A stretch of 64,000 nucleotides of DNA, from NCBI RefSeq assembly GCF_009720385.1, contig NZ_WARX01000001.1, positions 186,001 through 250,000 on the forward strand, given 5' to 3'. The position numbers and the translations under genes were made by a program. How positions within the stretch are numbered: the first letter of the stretch is position 1; each line of letters starts with the position of its first letter. The stretch is from Catellatospora vulcania. GTDB taxonomy: Bacteria; Actinomycetota; Actinomycetes; Mycobacteriales; Micromonosporaceae. The notes beneath the pieces were generated by a model. The model did not search any database, was not told the origin of the DNA, and saw only the letters and a list, made by a program, of their open reading frames with translations. Below, piece after piece: positions 37,111 to 45,598 of the stretch.

Positions 37111-37617
37111 ATGGCGGACGAGGGGTTCCGCGAGTTCGTGCAGCTTCGCTACGGCGAGCTGCTGCGCACCGCATACCTGCTCACCGGCTCGACCCACGCT
37201 GCCGAGGATCTCGTGCAGTCGGCGCTGCTCAAGGCGTACCGGCGCTGGGACCAGGTGGACGAGCCCATGGCGTACCTGCGGCGGGCGCTGGTGAACCAGC
37301 GCACCAGCGTGTGGCGCCGGATCGGCTCCCGTGAACTGCTCACCGGCGTGCTGCCGGAACGAGGGCGGGCAGACGGGAGCGCAGCCCACGCCGAACGCGA
37401 CGAGCTGATGGCGGCGTTGGCGGAGCTGCCGGTGCGCATGCGCGCCGTGCTGGTGCTGCGGTACTGGGAGGACATGTCCGAAGCGGACACCGCGGCGCTG
37501 ATGGGCTGCTCGGCGGGTTCGGTGAAGTCGCAGGCCAGCCGTGGGCTGGCGAGGTTGCGGGAGGTGCTGCGCCCGGAGCCCCGGCGCGCGGGCGACGTGG
37601 CGGAGGTGATCGCGTGA
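37111..37617 (+). CDS. SigE-family ECF RNA polymerase sigma factor
   Basis: A 168-residue sigma factor of the actinobacterial 'SigE family' type. Region 2 is LRTAYLLTGSTHAAEDLVQS (about 15-34); region 4 is LPVRMRAVLVLRYWEDMSE and the helix-turn-helix TAALMGCSAGSVKSQASRG (about 129-147). GGAGG lies before the ATG. The stop overlaps the next gene (GTGA), whose product has a single membrane helix and may be the partner anti-sigma or sensor protein (inference). Confidence 0.92.
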   Translation: MADEGFREFVQLRYGELLRTAYLLTGSTHAAEDLVQSALLKAYRRWDQVDEPMAYLRRALVNQRTSVWRRIGSRELLTGVLPERGRADGSAAHAERDELMAALAELPVRMRAVLVLRYWEDMSEADTAALMGCSAGSVKSQASRGLARLREVLRPEPRRAGDVAEVIA

Positions 37618-39038
37618 GCGAGCGTGAGCTGATCGAAGGGCTGGCCCGGCTGGCCGGTCCGGTGGTGCCGGGGGAGGACCCGTACGGCCGCCTGATGCGC
37701 CGGCACCGGCGCGGCCGTCGGCGGATGCTGGCCGGCGGCATCAGTGCGGTGCTGGCCGCCGCGCTGGCAGGGATCATGCTGGGCCCGCTGGGACCGGCGA
37801 CGACCGCGCAGCCGGAGGTCGTCGACCCGTCTGCCTCGCCGGTGGGGGTCATGCATCGCAGCGAGCCGATCACGCCGTGGATCCGGCGGCTGATCGAGTC
37901 CCCCACCCGGGGCAGCCTCGCGGCCGACCGGGGGTTCGTCGACGAGCTGGCCGCGCGGTTGCGGCAGCGCGACGTCGACGTGGTGCCCGACGGAGCGGTG
38001 AAGATCCTCTTCGTGGGGGACGTCGGGACCGCCCGCCTCGTCGTCGCCGCCCGTTACGACGCCGGGCAGCAGGTCGGCATCGCCGTGTTCGACGAACGTG
38101 GGGCGAGCCCGGAGCAGCTGGCCAACGCGGGCACCGAGCAGCGCGCCAACGGCTCGATGGTCTCGGTGTACCCGCTGAACCCATACGTCGGCGTCTCTTT
38201 CGCCAACACCGCCGTCGCCTGGGGTGCCGGCGTCGATCTTGCGCTGGTCCCGGCCGGCTGCCGGATCGCCGTCGCGACGATAAGCACGCCGCGGACGTGG
38301 CGCGACGAACCGACGGGTGACCTTGTCCTGGACGTCCAGCCGACGCAGGTACACCGGGTGACCTGCGACGGCAAGGTGCGCTACCTGGGCAGGGCCGGAG
38401 CCGGCGGGCTCAGTGAGCACAACGTGCGACCGCTCACCGAGGAGGAGGTGACCGCGGCCGTGGCCGCGGCCCGTGGCGAGGTCGACCCCGTCAAGGCCGC
38501 GGCGCTGCTCCGCAGGCAGGGCAGCACGAGCGGGCTGATCGGGCCGCCCCGGTTGCTGTACATGGGGCGGCTGCCCGACGCGCCCGCGGACGAACCCGCG
38601 ATCAGCCTGATCGTGGCCCCGGAGGCGGACGGCATCTGGCGAGTCGAGGTGGAAACCCAGCAGGCCGCCTTCGGCTTCCACACCGACGTCGACCTGGGCC
38701 GGGCCGGTGCGATGATCGCGATGGAGTCCTGGTGGCTGACCCCGCCGAGCTCGACGCCGAACCCCACGCCGAACCCGACGCTGAGCCAGACGCCGAACCC
38801 GACCCGGGTGCTGGTACTGGCGCCGCCCGAAGCGGTGGAGGTGCGGCTGCTGGCGGCGGATGACCGGGTCACCGGCACCTTCGAGCTCGTCGACGGGGTC
38901 GGCGCCTTCCCCTACGACGGCAAGAGCAGGTTACGCCTGCAGGCGGTCGATGCCGCCGGTGCGGTCGTGGGCACCGGGAACGCCCCGTTCAGCTCGTACG
39001 ACGCCTCGCTCGAGCAGGAGTCGATCTACTGGGAGTGA
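37614..39038 (+). CDS. putative sigma-factor partner membrane protein
   Basis: A 474-residue single-pass protein: a basic cytoplasmic start (about 1-38, ending RRHRRGRRR), one membrane helix (about 40-60) and a large extracellular part that I do not recognise. Near 380-398 there is a threonine/proline linker of NPTPNPT repeats, then a short C-terminal domain. The start GTG overlaps the sigma-factor stop, and actinobacterial SigE-family genes often have such a partner. There is no ZAS zinc motif, so an anti-sigma role is only inferred from position. Confidence 0.72.
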   Translation: MSERELIEGLARLAGPVVPGEDPYGRLMRRHRRGRRRMLAGGISAVLAAALAGIMLGPLGPATTAQPEVVDPSASPVGVMHRSEPITPWIRRLIESPTRGSLAADRGFVDELAARLRQRDVDVVPDGAVKILFVGDVGTARLVVAARYDAGQQVGIAVFDERGASPEQLANAGTEQRANGSMVSVYPLNPYVGVSFANTAVAWGAGVDLALVPAGCRIAVATISTPRTWRDEPTGDLVLDVQPTQVHRVTCDGKVRYLGRAGAGGLSEHNVRPLTEEEVTAAVAAARGEVDPVKAAALLRRQGSTSGLIGPPRLLYMGRLPDAPADEPAISLIVAPEADGIWRVEVETQQAAFGFHTDVDLGRAGAMIAMESWWLTPPSSTPNPTPNPTLSQTPNPTRVLVLAPPEAVEVRLLAADDRVTGTFELVDGVGAFPYDGKSRLRLQAVDAAGAVVGTGNAPFSSYDASLEQESIYWE

Positions 39039-39051
39039 CGGCGGGACGTCA

Positions 39052-39088
39052 TGAAGGGCACCTTCCGGAACGCGGCAGGTGCCCTTCA
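39052..39088. repeat. family-A hairpin repeat, copy 2
   Basis: TGAAGGGCACCT and its exact complement AGGTGCCCTTCA flank 13 bases. It begins 13 bases after the preceding stop and lies in the 82-base gap before the dehydrogenase gene. This copy lacks the TTAACG extension of copies 1 and 3. Confidence 0.72.
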
Positions 39089-39120
39089 CCCACCCCCTCC
39101 GCGGCCGCTAGCGTGGGGCC

Positions 39121-40044
39121 GTGCGCATGTGGATCGCCCATGAGGCCGGACGTGAACTGATGGGCCCGCTGCCGGCGGGTGTCGAGGTGGCGGTGCTGCC
39201 CCGCCCCGACGCGCCCCTGCCGGGCGACCCGGCCGAGGTCGAGTTCTGGGTGCCGCCGTTCCTCAGCGGCGGCGACGTGGTCGGCCTCGCCGACCGGATG
39301 ACCGGGCTCAAGGTCGTGCAGCTGACCACCGCCGGGGCCGATGCCTGGGTCGGACGGCTGCGCGAGGGCGTGACGCTGTGCGACGCGCGCGGTGTGCACG
39401 ACTCGCACACCGCCGAATGGGTGGTCACGGCGATCCTGTCCTCGCTGCGCCGTTTCGACCACTTCGCGCGGGCGCAGGCGGCGCACCGCTGGTCGTACGC
39501 CGAGGTCACGCCCACCGACGAGCTGGGCGGCAAGCGGGTGCTGATCGTCGGCGCGGGCTCCATCGGCGCGGCGGTCGCGGCGCGGCTGGCCCCGTTCGAG
39601 GTGGACCTGGCCTATGTCGCGCGTACCGCCCGCGACGGCGTGCACGGCGTCGACGAGCTGCCCCGGCTGCTGCCGCAGGCCGACGTGGTGGTGCTGCTGG
39701 TGCCGCTGACCCCGCAGACCCGGGGTCTGGTGGACGCGTCGTTCCTGTCCGCGATGGCCGACGGGGCCATGCTGGTCAACGCCGCCCGGGGGCCGGTCGC
39801 CGACACCGCGGCGCTGGCCAAGGAGCTGGCGTCGGGCCGGATCAGCGCGGCCCTGGACGTCACCGACCCCGAGCCGCTGCCCGCCGGGCACCCCCTGTGG
39901 GACATGCCCAACGTCCTGATCACGCCACACGTGGCAGGTTCGGTGCGCGGCCTGCTGCCGCGCGCGTACCGCCTGGTGGCCCGGCAGCTACACCGCCACC
40001 TCGCTGGCGAACCCCTCGACAACCAGGTCCACGACGGCTACTGA
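39121..40044 (+). CDS. D-isomer-specific 2-hydroxyacid dehydrogenase
   Basis: A 307-residue NAD(P)-dependent reductase. The Rossmann loop is VLIVGAGSIGAAVAARL (about 140-156); the catalytic Arg, Glu and His sit in VNAARGPVADTAAL, TDPEPLPAGHPLW and ITPHVAGS. The substrate domain is short, as in the glyoxylate/hydroxypyruvate reductase-like group. The start is GTG. The physiological acid is unknown. It converges on a PH-domain gene with only nine bases between stops. Confidence 0.88.
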   Translation: MRMWIAHEAGRELMGPLPAGVEVAVLPRPDAPLPGDPAEVEFWVPPFLSGGDVVGLADRMTGLKVVQLTTAGADAWVGRLREGVTLCDARGVHDSHTAEWVVTAILSSLRRFDHFARAQAAHRWSYAEVTPTDELGGKRVLIVGAGSIGAAVAARLAPFEVDLAYVARTARDGVHGVDELPRLLPQADVVVLLVPLTPQTRGLVDASFLSAMADGAMLVNAARGPVADTAALAKELASGRISAALDVTDPEPLPAGHPLWDMPNVLITPHVAGSVRGLLPRAYRLVARQLHRHLAGEPLDNQVHDGY

Positions 40045-40053
40045 CCTGCCTCG

Positions 40054-40410
40054 TCAGGCGGTGGTGAGGGGTTGTCCGGCGGCGGCGACCAGCTTGGGCA
40101 GGTCGGTGGGGCGGACGGCGGTGAGGGTGAGGGCGCTGCCGTCGGTGAGCACGGCGACGACACGCTTGGGGCCGTCCGCGCGCAGCTCGGCGACCTGGGG
40201 CCAGAGCACGATCCGGGTGCCGAGCAGGGCCCGTACGCGCAGCCCGCGCTCGTTGGCGTCGGTGCCGGCCCGCCAGGCCCAGACCATGATCGCGGCCGGG
40301 ACGAGGAGCACCAGCCACCAGAACCCGCCCTGTGCGGCGATGGGGAAGCCGCCGAGCACGGTGATCAGGGCGGCGACGCTGATGGCGGCGGGGAGGCGGA
40401 AGCGGGTCAC
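40054..40410 (-). CDS. PH domain-containing membrane protein
   Basis: A 118-residue protein: two membrane helices (about 8-24 and 29-46), then a small bacterial PH-like domain (ANERGLRVRALLGTRIVLWPQVAEL). This 'two helices plus bPH6' layout is frequent in actinobacteria and is often encoded near cell-envelope or translation genes. No function is known. Confidence 0.8.
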   Translation of the reverse strand: MTRFRLPAAISVAALITVLGGFPIAAQGGFWWLVLLVPAAIMVWAWRAGTDANERGLRVRALLGTRIVLWPQVAELRADGPKRVVAVLTDGSALTLTAVRPTDLPKLVAAAGQPLTTA

Positions 40411-40533
40411 GCCACGATTGTTCCACGTAGTGTGTTGTGTCGGACGTCACGGGCATCCTGGCCGACCGGGCAGGGGCAGCTCAGGGTGCGCGCAGCGGCC
40501 GATGCCGTGGAACCTGAGACGAAGAGGTCGACG

Positions 40534-41619
40534 ATGACCGTTCTGCTGCTCATAGGCACAGCGAAAGGGCTGTTCCTGGCCCGCCGGGACCGGGTCGGGG
40601 ACGCCTGGCAGATGTCGGTGCCGCAATTCCCGATGACCGGGGTGTACGCCGTGGGCGTCGACACCCGCCGCGCCACGCCCCGCCTGCTGGCGGCCGTCGA
40701 CAGCTCGCACTTCGGCCCGAGCGTGGCCACCAGCGACGACCTGGGCGCCTGCTGGCGCGAGCCGGACCACGCCCCGCTGGCGTTCCCGCGCGAGACCGAT
40801 ACGGCGCTGACCAGGGTGTGGGCGCTGCAGCCGGGCTCGGCCGCCGAGCCGGACGTGGTCTGGGCGGGCACGCAGCCGTCCGCGCTGTTCCGCTCGACCA
40901 ACGGCGGCCTGACCTACGAGCTGGTCCGCAGCCTGTGGGACCACCCGCACCGCACCGAGTGGGGCGAGGGCTTCGGCGGCCAGGCCATCCACACGATCCT
41001 GCCGCACCCGGCCGATCCGCAGCGGGTGCTGGTGGCGATGTCCACCGGCGGCGTGTATCGGACCACCGACGGCGGGCAGACCTGGCACCCGTCCAACAGC
41101 GGCATCAAGGTGACCTTCAGCCCCGACGCGTTCCCGGAGTTCGGCCAGTGCGTGCACAAGGTCGCCCGCGACGGCGAGGACCCCGAGCGGCTGTACCTGC
41201 AGAACCACCACGGGGTGTACCGCTCCGACGACGACGGCCAGACCTGGTCCTCGATCGCGGACAGCCTGCCCAGCGACTTCGGCTTCGCGATGGTGGCGCA
41301 CCCGCGCCGCGGCGGCACCGCCTGGAACTTCCCGATCACCGCCGACGCGCTGCGCTTCCCGGTCGAGAACAAGTGCCGGGTCTTCCGCACCAGCGACGCG
41401 GGCAAGACCTGGACCCCGCAGTCGTACGGGCTGCCCACCGCCCCGTTCTACCCGTCGGTGCTGCGTGACGCCATGTGCGCCGACGACAACGACCCGGTCG
41501 GCGTCTACTTCGGCAGCCGCACCGGCGAGGTGTTCGCCAGCGCCGACGAGGGTGACAGCTGGGCGCTGGTCGCGGCGCACCTGCCCGACGTGCTGTGTGT
41601 ACGGGCGGTCCGGATCTGA
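40534..41619 (+). CDS. BNR/Asp-box repeat (sialidase-like) propeller protein
   Basis: A 361-residue cytoplasmic beta-propeller. Five Asp-box motifs are visible: STNGGLTYE, TTDGGQTWH, SDDDGQTWS, TSDAGKTWT and SADEGDSWA. There is no signal peptide, and the sialidase catalytic Arg triad is not evident, so glycosidase activity is doubtful. It overlaps by one base (TGATG) with a gene encoding a MoaD/ThiS domain. In actinomycetes this propeller type is often followed by a small ubiquitin-like protein, which suggests a functional pair (recalled, not searched). Confidence 0.83.
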   Translation: MTVLLLIGTAKGLFLARRDRVGDAWQMSVPQFPMTGVYAVGVDTRRATPRLLAAVDSSHFGPSVATSDDLGACWREPDHAPLAFPRETDTALTRVWALQPGSAAEPDVVWAGTQPSALFRSTNGGLTYELVRSLWDHPHRTEWGEGFGGQAIHTILPHPADPQRVLVAMSTGGVYRTTDGGQTWHPSNSGIKVTFSPDAFPEFGQCVHKVARDGEDPERLYLQNHHGVYRSDDDGQTWSSIADSLPSDFGFAMVAHPRRGGTAWNFPITADALRFPVENKCRVFRTSDAGKTWTPQSYGLPTAPFYPSVLRDAMCADDNDPVGVYFGSRTGEVFASADEGDSWALVAAHLPDVLCVRAVRI

Positions 41620-42305
41620 TGGTCACGGTGCTGGTGCCGGGGGCGCTGCGGACCGAGGTCGGCGGCGAGTCCAAACTTGAGGTACAGGCGGACGGCACGC
41701 TGCGTGCGGTGCTGGACGAGGTCGATCAGCGCTGGCCCCGGCTGGGCCGGCGCATCCGCGACGAGCGGGGCGAGCTGCGCCGCTACGTCAACGTGTACGT
41801 GGATGGGGAGGACTGCCGGATGCTGTCGGGTCAGGACACGCCGGTCGCCGGCGGCGGCGAGGTGCAGGTGCTGCCCAGTGTCGCGGGCGGCAGCGTGGAG
41901 CAGGACGCGCCCGCGCTCGACGGGGACCGGACCCTCGCCGAGAACTTCGCCCCGTGGGTGCTGGAGCTGGGGTTGACCGTGCAGGAGACGGGTCCGGACT
42001 GGGCCACGTTGCGGCTGCCCTGGTCGGACCGGCTGGCCCGGGAGGGCGGGGCGCTGAGCGGGCAGGCGCTGATGGCGGCCGCGGACACCGCGACGGTGAT
42101 CGCGGTCAGCGCGGCTCGGGGCGGCTTCGTGCCGATGACCACGGTGCAGCTGTCGACGACGTTCCAGCGGCCGGTGCTCGGCAGCGACGTGCTGGTCACG
42201 GCCCGGCTGACCAAGCTCGGCCGTACCATGGCCTTCGCCGACATCACGATGACCGCCAAGGGTGTGCTCGTGGCCCACGCAACCACGGTTTACGCCCTGC
42301 TCTGA
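41619..42305 (+). CDS. MoaD/ThiS sulfur-carrier-like domain fused to PaaI-type hotdog thioesterase
   Basis: A 228-residue two-domain protein. Residues 1-91 form a beta-grasp domain ending VQVLPSVAGG, with Gly90-Gly91 exactly where free MoaD/ThiS proteins stop. It runs without a stop into residues 92-228, a hotdog fold with GGALSGQALMAAADTATVIA and TTVQLSTTFQRPV, like PaaI/YbgC-type acyl-CoA thioesterases. A GTG at 41895 just after the Gly-Gly could start the thioesterase separately. As read, the diGly is internal and would need cleavage before adenylation. A fusion by loss of a stop is an alternative to a genuine two-domain protein. Confidence 0.8.
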   Translation: MVTVLVPGALRTEVGGESKLEVQADGTLRAVLDEVDQRWPRLGRRIRDERGELRRYVNVYVDGEDCRMLSGQDTPVAGGGEVQVLPSVAGGSVEQDAPALDGDRTLAENFAPWVLELGLTVQETGPDWATLRLPWSDRLAREGGALSGQALMAAADTATVIAVSAARGGFVPMTTVQLSTTFQRPVLGSDVLVTARLTKLGRTMAFADITMTAKGVLVAHATTVYALL

Positions 42306-42335
42306 GCGTCGCCCGCGTTCCACACCCGGCTTTTG

Positions 42336-42400
42336 ATCGACGTTGGCCTATCTGATCGAGCCCGATCTTCGAAAACTCGATCAGATAGGCCAACGTTTAT
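42336..42400. repeat. family-B 65-bp palindrome, copy 4
   Basis: Arms 42336-42359 and 42377-42400; the outermost bases pair imperfectly but the inner 20 are exact. The loop is GCCCGATCTTCGAAAAC. Inner half-stem CTGATCGA is matched on the other arm. It lies between the fusion gene and a convergent minus-strand gene. Confidence 0.86.
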
Positions 42401-42434
42401 ATGTGGCACGGGCTGGGCGACAGGGTGGACGGGA

Positions 42435-42986
42435 TCAGGTGAGGTCGGACCAGAAGGGGACCTGTCTGGTGGAGGCGCTGCCGAGGGTGGGGTCGGTGCG
42501 GGGCAGATCGAACTCATGGTGCAGGTAGGCGGGCAGGGTGTCGCCGTACACGATGACGTCGGTCTGCATGACCGAGAAGACGGGTAGGTCGGTCTCGGGG
42601 AGCGCGGGGGCGTAGCGGTGGCCGTACACGGGGACGAGCTGCGGGACCTGCACGAGCATGCGCCGGGCGACGGCCAGGGCGAAGGCGGTGCGTGACGGCC
42701 GGTCGCCCCACGCGGCCAGCCAGAACCCGTTCTCCTGCACGTCGAACAGCACCCCGTCGACGGGAGCCGCGAGCAGTTCGCGCAGGCGGTCCGGGTCGCC
42801 GTCGCGCCAGTCCGGCCAGCGCTCGCCGACCGGCAGCCCGGCGGTGAGCAGGGCGCGGTGATCGGGGTTGAAGACGAACCCGAAGCGGCTTGCCAGGCCG
42901 GCGAACTCGGCCGCGCTCAGCGGGTCGGCGACCTGGGCCGGCAGCGCCGCCAGCAGCTCGCGGGCGTACGCCGCGGACAGGGTCAT
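42435..42986 (-). CDS. SMI1/KNR4 (SUKH)-like hypothetical protein
   Basis: A 183-residue soluble protein. FGFVFNPDHRALLTAGLPVG (about 35-54) and the later VFSVMQTDVIVYGDTLPAYL resemble the SMI1/KNR4-type fold found in many actinobacterial proteins and toxin-immunity families. FDVQENGFWLAAWGDRP lies between. No toxin gene is adjacent. The fold call is tentative. It follows the LacI gene on the same strand, with 16 bases between, and may be in its operon. Confidence 0.65.
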   Translation of the reverse strand: MTLSAAYARELLAALPAQVADPLSAAEFAGLASRFGFVFNPDHRALLTAGLPVGERWPDWRDGDPDRLRELLAAPVDGVLFDVQENGFWLAAWGDRPSRTAFALAVARRMLVQVPQLVPVYGHRYAPALPETDLPVFSVMQTDVIVYGDTLPAYLHHEFDLPRTDPTLGSASTRQVPFWSDLT

Positions 42987-43002
42987 GGGCCGAGTCTAGG
43001 CC

Positions 43003-44019
43003 TCAGGCGGCCGGCGGAGCGGTGCTTCCCCGGGGCACGAGCTGCGGTGTCGTGTCCTGGAAGCCGCGGATCTCGGCCCCGTCGAGGATCTTCAGCAGCT
43101 GGTCGGCGGCGTGCGCGCCGTAGGCCGCTATGTCGCGGCTGACCGCGGACAGCTGCGGGTGCAGCAGCTGGCACAGCGGCGAGTCGTCCCAGGCCACAAT
43201 GGACAGCTGGTGCGGCACGGAGATGCCCATCTCGTGCGCGACGCCCAGCCCCGCGACCGCCATGGTGTCGTTGTCGTAGACGATCGCGGTCGGCGACGGC
43301 CGCCGGGACAGCAGCGCACGGGTGGCGCGGGCGCCCTCCTCGCCGGTGTAGTCGGTGTAGACGGTGGTCACGTCGGTCAGCCCGACCCGGTCGGCGGAGT
43401 CGGCGACGGCCTGCCCGCGCAGCGAGGTGTGCCACAGGTCGGCCAGCCCGGCGACCCGGGCGACCCGCCGGTGCCCCAGCGCGGCCAGGTATTCGACCAC
43501 CGAGGTGGTCACCGCGACCTCGTCGCTCCACACGCCGGGCAGGGTGCCGAGGCCGTGCGGGCCGCCGATGACGACGCACGGCATGTTCAGCTCTTCGAGC
43601 AGCGGGATGCGCGGGTCGTCGCGGCGCAGGTCCACGATGATCACGCCGTCCACCCGGCGCTGCGCCCACCAGCGGCGGTACGTCGCCATCTCGCGCTCGC
43701 GGTCCTCGGTGACCTGCATCAGCAGGCTGACGTCGCGGGCCGACAGGGTCGCCTCGATGCCCGAGATGAGCTGCATGAAGAACGACTCGATGCCCAGCGT
43801 GCGGGCCGGGCGGTCGACGATCAGGCCGAGCACGCCGGTGCGGCCGTCGGACAGCGCCCGTGCCGCGCTGCTGGGATGCCAGCCGAACTGCTCGGCCACG
43901 GCGAGGATGCGGCGGCGGGTCTCCTCGGAGACGCCGGGCCGGCCGTTGAGCGCGTACGACACGGCGCCTTTGGACACCCCCGCCGCGCGGGCGATGTCGG
44001 CGATGGTTACGCGCTTCAT
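43003..44019 (-). CDS. LacI family transcriptional regulator
   Basis: A 338-residue regulator. The helix-turn-helix and hinge are MKRVTIADIARAAGVSKGAV and SYALNGRPGVSEETRRRIL; the rest is a periplasmic-binding-protein-like sensor domain, presumably for a sugar. GGAG precedes the ATG. A perfect 12-1-12 palindrome lies 38 bases upstream and is the likely self-operator. A target operon is not adjacent; the GH1/MFS cluster at 7-12 kb is one candidate, but its dyad differs in sequence from this operator. Confidence 0.93.
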   Translation of the reverse strand: MKRVTIADIARAAGVSKGAVSYALNGRPGVSEETRRRILAVAEQFGWHPSSAARALSDGRTGVLGLIVDRPARTLGIESFFMQLISGIEATLSARDVSLLMQVTEDREREMATYRRWWAQRRVDGVIIVDLRRDDPRIPLLEELNMPCVVIGGPHGLGTLPGVWSDEVAVTTSVVEYLAALGHRRVARVAGLADLWHTSLRGQAVADSADRVGLTDVTTVYTDYTGEEGARATRALLSRRPSPTAIVYDNDTMAVAGLGVAHEMGISVPHQLSIVAWDDSPLCQLLHPQLSAVSRDIAAYGAHAADQLLKILDGAEIRGFQDTTPQLVPRGSTAPPAA

Positions 44020-44056
44020 ATGAGCTCCAGCTGCTTTGTCAATGATCGAAGCCCCC

Positions 44057-44081
44057 TTCGTGCTGAACAGTTCAGCACGAA
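44057..44081. promoter_or_regulatory. LacI-type operator
   Basis: A 25-bp perfect palindrome with half TTCGTGCTGAAC around a central A. It lies in the gap between glyA stop and lacI start, where a self-regulating operator is expected. Searching for this half-site would find the regulon. Confidence 0.7.
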
Positions 44082-44100
44082 AGGAGCTCCGATCACAGTG

Positions 44101-45366
44101 CTAGTCGGTGTACCCCGGCATGGGGAAACCCTGGAGCAGGTCGCGCACCTCGCCGGCGATGCGCTCGACGGCGGCGGTGTCGTCCTTGACGGCGGCGGTG
44201 ACGGCGTCGTCCATCCATGCCGCTACCTGCGGCATGTGCTGCTCGGTGAGGCCTCGCGTGGTGAGCGCGGCGGTGCCCAGGCGGATGCCGGACGGGCTCC
44301 ACGGCTTGCGCGGGTCGTAGGGCACCGTGTTGAAGTTCAGCTCGATGCCGGCCGCGTCGAGCACCTTGGCCGCGGGCTTGCCCTCGACACCCTTGCCGGT
44401 CAGGTCGATGAGCACCAGGTGGTTGTCGGTGCCCCCGGAGACCAGGTCGAAGCCCCGGTCGTTGAGCGCGGCCGCGAGCGCCTTGGCGTTCGCGACGACC
44501 TGGTGGGCGTACGCGGTGAAGGTCGGCTGCGCCGCCTCGTGCAGCGCGACGGCGATACCGGCGGTGGTGTGGTTGTGCGGGCCGCCCTGCAGGCCGGGGA
44601 AGACGGCCTTGTCGATGGCGGTGGCATGCTCGGCGCTCGCCATGATCATGGCGCCGCGAGGGCCGCGCAGGGTCTTGTGGGTGGTCGTGGTGATCACGTC
44701 GGCGTGGCCGACCGGCGACGGGTGCGCCCCGCCCGCGATCAGGCCCGCGATGTGCGCGATGTCGGCGACCAGGATCGCGCCGGCCTCGCGGGCGATCGCG
44801 GCGAAGGCCGGGAAGTCGATGGTGCGCGGGATGGCCGTACCGCCACAGAAGATCATCTTGGGGCGCTCGGCCAGCGCGATGTCGCGGACCAGGTCCATGT
44901 CGATGCGGCCGCTGTCCCGCCCTACGGTGTAGTGCACCGGCCGGAACCACTTGCCCGTCGCCGACACCGGCGAGCCGTGCGTGAGGTGCCCGCCCTGCGC
45001 CAGTTCCAGCGACAGGAAGGTGTCGCCCGGCTGCATGAAGGCCAGGTAGACGGCAAGGTTGGCGGGGGAGCCGGAGTACGTCTGCACGTTGGCGTGCGCG
45101 GTGCCGAACAGCGCCTTGGCCCGCTCGATGGCCAGCGTCTCGATCTGGTCGCAGAACTGCTGGCCCTCGTAGTAGCGCTTGCCCGGGTAACCCTCGGAGT
45201 ACTTGTTGTTGAGCACCGTCCCGCAGGCTTCCAGCACGGCGGTCGACACGTAGTTCTCCGACGCGATCATCCGCAGCTTGTCGTGCTGGCGTTTCGCCTC
45301 GCCCTCGATCAGCGCGGCCAGCGCCGGGTCGGCGGCCGTCAGGTGCGGCAGTTTGGGCTCGTGCAT
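44101..45366 (-). CDS. glyA: serine hydroxymethyltransferase
   Basis: A 421-residue PLP enzyme interconverting serine and glycine with transfer of a one-carbon unit to tetrahydrofolate. The PLP lysine is Lys231 in TTTTHKTLRGPRGAM; YSEGYPGKRYYEG and GGPHNHTTAGIA are canonical. The ATG giving MHEPKLPHL is chosen because AGGAGT lies seven bases upstream; an earlier in-frame ATG (45393) has no site. Located far from serA but serving the same pathway. A family-C element lies upstream of its promoter. Confidence 0.96.
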   Translation of the reverse strand: MHEPKLPHLTAADPALAALIEGEAKRQHDKLRMIASENYVSTAVLEACGTVLNNKYSEGYPGKRYYEGQQFCDQIETLAIERAKALFGTAHANVQTYSGSPANLAVYLAFMQPGDTFLSLELAQGGHLTHGSPVSATGKWFRPVHYTVGRDSGRIDMDLVRDIALAERPKMIFCGGTAIPRTIDFPAFAAIAREAGAILVADIAHIAGLIAGGAHPSPVGHADVITTTTHKTLRGPRGAMIMASAEHATAIDKAVFPGLQGGPHNHTTAGIAVALHEAAQPTFTAYAHQVVANAKALAAALNDRGFDLVSGGTDNHLVLIDLTGKGVEGKPAAKVLDAAGIELNFNTVPYDPRKPWSPSGIRLGTAALTTRGLTEQHMPQVAAWMDDAVTAAVKDDTAAVERIAGEVRDLLQGFPMPGYTD

Positions 45367-45438
45367 GGCGTCACTCCTATTGCTCGGTGCCACCCGATCC
45401 TATGCCGCCCATGATCACCAGCCCCAGGCCCCTTCCCG

Positions 45439-45580
45439 GGTTGATCATGAACTTATGGCACGGCTCACCGGCGTGTCCCCGGCACAACCTCATGATCACC
45501 GGCTCGCGCCGCCCAGGAGGTGATCATGAAGTTGTGGACATGACACGCCGTCGAGCCGTGCCATAAGTTCATGATCAACC
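45439..45580. repeat. family-C composite palindrome, copy 2
   Basis: Outer arms (45439-45466 and 45553-45580) are 28 bp and perfectly complementary; inner arms continue the pairing with few mismatches to about 62 bases per side around an 18-base centre. The same TGATCATGAACTT module appears four times in alternating orientation. It shares most of its length with copy 1 at 17.7 kb. Confidence 0.88.
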
Positions 45581-45598
45581 CAAGCGAATGGGCCTGGG

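Noticed and set aside
41895-42305. Separate thioesterase gene starting at an internal GTG
   Set aside because: The open frame is continuous with the MoaD/ThiS domain and there is no clear ribosome site before the GTG, so it is recorded as one fused gene, with the alternative noted.
43003-45366. LacI regulator controlling glyA
   Set aside because: glyA lies upstream of the operator on the same strand, so the palindrome cannot sit in the glyA promoter.
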